From: Caenorhabditis elegans
Lineage: Eukaryota; Nematoda; Chromadorea; Rhabditida; Rhabditidae
NCBI RefSeq assembly: GCF_000002985.6
Contig: NC_003281.10
Span: 7,812,001 to 7,876,000, forward strand
DNA: 64,000 nt
Reading direction: 5' to 3'
Shown here: positions 58,875 through 64,000 of the stretch, piece by piece
How positions within the stretch are numbered: the stretch's first letter is position 1
How the letters are laid out: every line of letters begins with the position of its first letter
Notes under the pieces: generated by a model
Seen by the model: only the letters and a program-made list of their open reading frames with translations
Databases searched by the model: none
What the model was told of the DNA's origin: nothing
Program-made: the position numbers and the translations under genes

Positions 58875-61786
58875 AAAAAAACCGACACCCTTGGTAGTAG
58901 TGTTTTTGAGATATTTCCCACAAGTTTTATTTTTAAGATATTTGTTTTAAAATTTTAATTTAAAATAAATCTTGCCCGAACCATGAATCATACATTTTTA
59001 CTGCTTCTGACAGTTCAAAAGTCACAATTAATTGGCGTGGCATTACTAATTAATTTTTACACAAATATGTTCGCTAGTGGTCCAATTGTGACGGTATGTG
59101 AATGTATGTTTACTAAAAATGAGGTTATGAATGAAATTTTAAACTGAAAACAGCAGAAAGACATTTAGGCTTCAATCTGAAAATAGTTATCTATTTCAAT
59201 TATTCGACACTTTCAGGAACCATCTTTTTTTTGGGAGAACGTCTTTTTGAGGTAAATTAGCATCTCAAATTACTTCAAAACCATTCCTTGGTACTTACAC
59301 GGAATTTAACTTTTAACATCATGTGACAAGAGAAAAACAGTCTAAAAGTGCACTAGACATACGTTGTCAATTACACAAAAAGATAAGACTCCGCCCACTC
59401 TTATAACTGACCTCCAAAGTAGAAGTCAGAGGTCATCAAAATGATAGTGACCCAGCAGTTCTTATTAATTTTTCATTTTTGTCAAGTATCATAGTTTGAT
59501 TTCAAAACCAAGGGATTTCTAAAAATATTCTTGTTATTTTCTCACTGTCGAAGTTTGTTCGTTTACTGAATTTGTAAAAAAAAAAAGTAAAATGTAGGTG
59601 AAGGTTGTGTCGTATCACTAGAAATTGATGCATATCTTTTATCAAACACGAACTTCCGATTTTTCTGCAAAAATGCTATCCTGATTTTGATTTTATCCAC
59701 ATACAAACTTTTTCATGTTCCGTTCAAGATTAAAATTTTGAAAAGCAATCCACAGTAGTTTCCCTTACTCGTTCTGGATGTTTTGTTTTGGTTTAGTTCC
59801 GGTTTTCATTGGATAATTTGAACTCCCTCTCTTTTTCCCCACATCGCCATACCACTACATCAACACCCACAATAGTTTTTTGCTTCGAAAACTGAAAGAG
59901 TAACCAGGTTTGTAACCGACCGGTTCGAGACCCAGTGGGCATTTCTTTTTTTGCGATTTCATAGATTTTATAAAATACTAATTACTATTCCCAAATGGAA
60001 TTACTAAAAGGCGAAAGTGGTCATTTTGTCGCTGCCCGATCACCTTGAACTTTGAATTTTATTTGTTTTTCTCAAAATTTCTCGCATTTTTTTCGGCATG
60101 TTTTTCTATATAATTCGTGACTTTTGCGGATTGATACTTTAAGACTACAAGGTTAGAAAGAAGAGAAAAATGTTATTTAAAAATCACCTAATTTCCAAAA
60201 ATCTAACAATAGAGAAAGTTCATGAAAGACTAATTTAGAAGAAGGCTTGATCAGGCTAAATGATAAGGCTCAGGTATGTAATAGTTCAGGTTAAGCTTGA
60301 AAACTTGAAAACTTCAAAATAACAAGAAAAGGTTCTAAATTTACACTCAGCCTTCTTGACGAGTCATGTTTTAGTTAACACCTCAAATTTCGATCAGAAA
60401 TTTTTCAGTACCTGTATGTAGAATTGTTCCAAAATCTTTTTTTTTGTGGGTTTTTGATTTTGTAGGATGCTTAATAATTAGGTGATCATTCTGGAAGTTT
60501 TTTTCAATTTTTAATATTCTGAAAAAGTCTGAAAACATTCTTGCACAGCTATTTAAACTTCAGGCTTACATCTTTTTTCCAAAAAAGAAAAGATTTTAAA
60601 GAAAATGTTGAGCATAGCATAGCAAAGCTAGTTTTTGACCTAAATAAAATTAAGAGTTGCTCGCGGTACTTTTTCAAATATTTTTGAACTCTGAAAAAAA
60701 AAATTCTGAAATTCATATCTGCAAGGTTTCCCTAGTTGACCTACTAGACATTTGACTATTTACTGACTCATTCTATGTAATTGTTTCTAGGCCGTGATCG
60801 TCGCGCAATCATCAAATTGACGTCAATCTTTTCACGAATTCTATCCGTTTTTTTCTTCAAATTTTAGGGTTTTCTCGAGGTGATCTTATCATTTTTTTTT
60901 TCTCTTGAATCTTTCCTCGCAACCATCATGTGTTCGCCAAACAATTGGCTCCACCCCCTCCGACGCGTGAACTTTCGAAACTGAATTGAATCAACAATTA
61001 GCATCTGAACGAGGAATCCCAAAGAAACCGGCAAAATTTAATAAAATAGCGCAAAATTAAGAGAGGGTGGACAGAGAAATGAGCTATTTTTGTAGTTTTG
61101 AGGTAGAAGGTGTAAATAAAAAGAATACGCAATCGAGACGCACGAAGGTCAATTCGAATGGAATTTCTTATACTGTCTCCCAATATTGTATACACTCTCG
61201 TTTTTCACTTTTAGCTAGAAGAGAAAAGTGGGAGGCAATGGTCAGAATTGGAAATTCTGAATTATTCGGTCACTTTTTCAAATCATGGTAGAAGGTTTTG
61301 AGAGATTTTTTTAAAATGAATACCTAAAAATCTAGGACTACTTTCAGCACTTTCAGTAGCATTCTGTCAACTTTTCAACTTCGACTACCAAACTTTTGTG
61401 GAACATTGTTTACTTTCAGTCTAACGTTGCCAACTTTCTCTCTAACTTTGAAAGCTTCCCGTCTCTAGTTGTGAACTTTCTGTAGCACATTGCTTAGCCT
61501 ATTTGAAAGGACAATCGTTTTAGTAGAATATAGTTGAGATATCAAAATGTACAGATAATGATTTTTTAATCAAGTTGTATTTCTTGTTGTCTATTTTCAT
61601 TCCTTGTCAACATTCTTACATAAAAATCAATCACTAAACATTTTACCAGAAGGTCAAACCAAATTTTCACCAGAAATGATTTTTTGGAGAACATTACCAA
61701 GTTCGGATTTTTTATTTGGTTCCTCATGGTCATCCTCGTCATCTATTTTTATTTTATGCTCTCAAAAGATCCCTTTTCAGACAAAA

Positions 61787-64000
61787 ATGGGTCGGCTTCG
61801 TGCCTTCCTTTTGTTTTCCGGCACACTGGCAGTTATTAGCACAGTACATGCCGACTTTAATTGCTCACAGGCTCCTGATTCAGGTAGGGTATTCAGAATA
61901 CTTTTGCAAAAAATAAATTGACTATTTTATAAGTTTCTTAATGTTTCTCACAACTAGGTTTAAAAGTATAAAAAATTTAGAAAACATAAAACAATTACCA
62001 ATTCCTTTCCTTTTCAAAAAACAAAGAATAAAAAATTTTCAGACATGGTCCAAACATGCCATATGCTCCAAGAATGGGACAGTGCTGCACGGAAGGCAAT
62101 TAGAAAACGGCAGGCATTCAATGCAGGTGCTCCAGGAGTTCAGGGGTTTTCTCCATCAAATCCACCACGATTTGCTCCATCAGCTCAAGGATGCATGAAT
62201 ATAGCATGCATCTGTCCGTATATGGGGGTTTGTTTGAATGTTACTTTCATTTTTACTACTTGGCATTTGTTTTCAACTTCTTGTCTAGTCTGTCTAGGCT
62301 CAAAAAATATTACCTTGATTCCGAAGTTGCTGAAGTTCGTTCAAGCTATCCTCAAGATAAACCTAAGTTTAATCTTACTCTTGTCAAAATTAGTTCCTAA
62401 ATAATTTTCTTTAGATCAAACTTGGGCAAAATTTAGGTTTGTCTTAAACCTAATTTTGGCAAATTCTGAATCAAGTTAATATTTTTTATACCACTTGTTC
62501 AAAAAGTTTGTACCAAGTGCGAAGTAACTGTGCATTTTAAACTATTTAAATCGTACATTCCTCGCGCCATTATACTTCTGGCAATCTAAGATGTTTCCAA
62601 GAAGAAATGTTCAAGACAAAATGCTTGAAAAACAAAAATAAAACAAAATTTAAAAATTCTAGGGACGAATGGCAAATGGATGTATCCTACCAAATGGGCA
62701 ACCTTACTTAATGGCATATAGAAAAGAGTATAGGTATTACATATTTCATCTAATTTACAAAAAATTTACAAACAAAATTTTAGAATGATGTCAGATAACG
62801 AACGACAACGGTGGCACAATGCCCTAATACAATTGAAACGTTCAGGAGAATACGATCGTCTTTCAGTAATGCATCGACAAGTTGGCTCAGCCTCCGGAGC
62901 TCATTCCGGTCCAGGCTTCCTTGTCTGGCATAGAGAATACATGAAAAGAATGGAAATTGCTCTTAGAATGATTGATCCAGGAATATCTATGCCATATTGG
63001 GATTCTGTTCTAGAATCATATCTTCCCGATCCAAGAGACTCTATTATGTTTGGACCACAATTTATGGGAATGACTGATGCTTCTGGTCAATTGGTTAGTG
63101 GTCCATTTGCTGGATTCAGAACACTTGAAGGAAGGCCTAATATTATTAGAAGAATGGCTACTGAAGGGAAAATGTTCACTGAACAAAATATTAATAATTT
63201 GATGGCACAAAATGATTTGGTTAGCGTAATGGCTTTCACTGCTCCACAAGGAGGTAATCTATTTATTTATCGAATTTTACTTAAAATTTTGAAATATTGC
63301 AGGATGCCCATTCCGTCCCTATTTTGGAGCGCTTGAGTATACTCATGCATCAATTCATTTATGGATGGGCGGAGACATGAAACCACCATCAACATCTGCA
63401 AATGACCCAGTCTTCTTCCTCCATCACACATTTGTCGATTTTATTTGGGAAATGTGGAGACAAAATCACCAGAATAGATTTGCAAGAGAAAATGTTCGTT
63501 AAAGTTATGAAAAATTACTGTAAAAAGATTTATTTTCAGCAATATCCACCAGACATTGCCGCTTGTGCCAATTCTCAACACTTCAGTTATGCTCAAATGA
63601 GACCTTGGGATAAAATTAATCGTGATGGTAAGTTTGCTCTATTATGCTGTCTGGAAAGTCTACTGGAAAGTGTGAATTAATTGACTAGCATACTAAAACA
63701 ACGATTCCAGATTATTTTTAACTTTGTAAAAAATTTGAAAGTGTAAAAAGTTTCCAATTTTCTTCAGGTCTCTCGAATGCCTACACTGATAATTTGTATC
63801 ACTATGCTCCTCGTCCAACGTGTAACCGTAATAATGCCAACTGCGGATCTCAATATCTGTTCTGTGATACACGTGGCAATCCACATTGCGTGGCAAAGGT
63901 GAAGCCAGGTGGTTTGTGCCGTGGATTCGAAGGATTAGATTCTTGTTACATGGGTACATGTGTTGCTGGATGGTGTAGAGGTGGACAACAGTTCCAACAG
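61787..64000 (+). CDS. tyr-1: TYR-1, secreted tyrosinase-like copper oxidase (3' end beyond window)
   Basis: Type-3 copper enzyme of the tyrosinase family, expected to oxidise phenols outside the cell. Seven exons are visible: 61787-61883, 62043-62227, 62663-62733, 62784-63253, 63303-63493, 63540-63627 and 63768 to beyond 64000, giving 445 residues so far. A signal peptide covers about residues 1-24 ([22 protein letters not shown]). The first copper site uses H148, H158 and H167 ([15 protein letters not shown]). The second uses H289, H293 and H316 (HASIHLW and FFLHHTFVD). The visible C-terminal part is Cys-rich ([37 protein letters not shown]), and a ShK-type domain may follow, as in worm tyrosinases. 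The gene is truncated only by the window edge. The name is from memory of C. elegans C02C2.1. Confidence 0.92.

Larger units (their letters stand above)
57219..61786. other. Intergenic region upstream of tyr-1
   Basis: No gene is supported over 4.5 kb. Features are a low-complexity ACACAATCAA run (57391-57475), a foldback at 58681-58874, a decayed B-box-like sequence near 59927, and a GC-richer block at 60780-61250. That block holds the palindrome TTGACGTCAA at 60817-60826 and CCACCCCCTCCGACGCGTG and is the best candidate promoter/enhancer for tyr-1. A CTTTTCAG at 61773-61780 lies six bases before the tyr-1 start. Confidence 0.5.

Noticed and set aside
59905-59955. tRNA-like B box (CCGGTTCGAGACCC) followed by a T run
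   Set aside because: Only the 3' half resembles a tRNA. The T-stem pairs at just two positions and no A box or anticodon arm fits, so I treat it as chance or a decayed fragment.
1-64000. CRISPR arrays, prophage, insertion sequences, bacterial operons
   Set aside because: No direct-repeat/spacer pattern or bacterial gene structure is present. The window is eukaryotic with spliced genes.

Overview
The window reads as nematode DNA. It is about 65% A+T, has many short introns (often near 45-60 bp) ending in TTTCAG, and has AG acceptors just upstream of start codons that look like spliced-leader sites. The proteins match Caenorhabditis elegans from memory: EGL-5, EGL-45, CEH-23, RPL-35, COQ-5, UFM-1, TOMM-7, CUC-1, SNR-5, CUP-4 and TYR-1. 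I therefore infer C. elegans chromosome III, around the Hox cluster and the ZK652/C02C2 clones. No database was searched. Exon ends were read by eye from splice consensus and frame continuity.

Layout. 1-12.7 kb: the posterior Hox gene egl-5 (+) in a large gene-poor region with GC-richer islands (candidate enhancers) and several inverted-repeat elements. 12.7-20.3 kb: eIF3a (egl-45, -) and a KCMF1-like zinc-finger gene (+), divergent around a short promoter. 20.3-27.6 kb: non-coding apart from a decayed zinc-finger pseudogene at 21.2-21.7 kb. 27.6-29.4 kb: homeobox gene ceh-23 (+). 30.8-31.6 kb: a small coiled-coil gene (-). 31.7-43.1 kb: about 11 kb of mostly non-coding DNA with a 1.1-kb foldback element. 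43.1-50.6 kb: a dense housekeeping cluster (rpl-35, POLDIP2-like, coq-5, ufm-1, tomm-7, mir-356, cuc-1, snr-5). 50.6-56.7 kb: an SLC17-type transporter (-) and cup-4 (+). 56.7-61.8 kb: non-coding. 61.8 kb to the end: the tyrosinase tyr-1 (+), cut by the window edge.

The genes do not form one pathway. Two homeobox regulators sit among constitutive genes for translation (eIF3a, RPL-35), splicing (SmF), ufmylation (UFM1), mitochondrial import (TOM7), ubiquinone synthesis (COQ5) and copper delivery (CUC-1). coq-5 and the POLDIP2-like gene are tandem on the minus strand and may be an operon; ufm-1 and tomm-7 may be another. The most notable signals are a possible TTX-3/CEH-10-type site upstream of ceh-23, the two-stop pseudogene, an apparent excess of non-CAG 3' splice sites, two unassigned coding-like fragments beside cup-4, a 21-bp tandem array, and several large palindromes.
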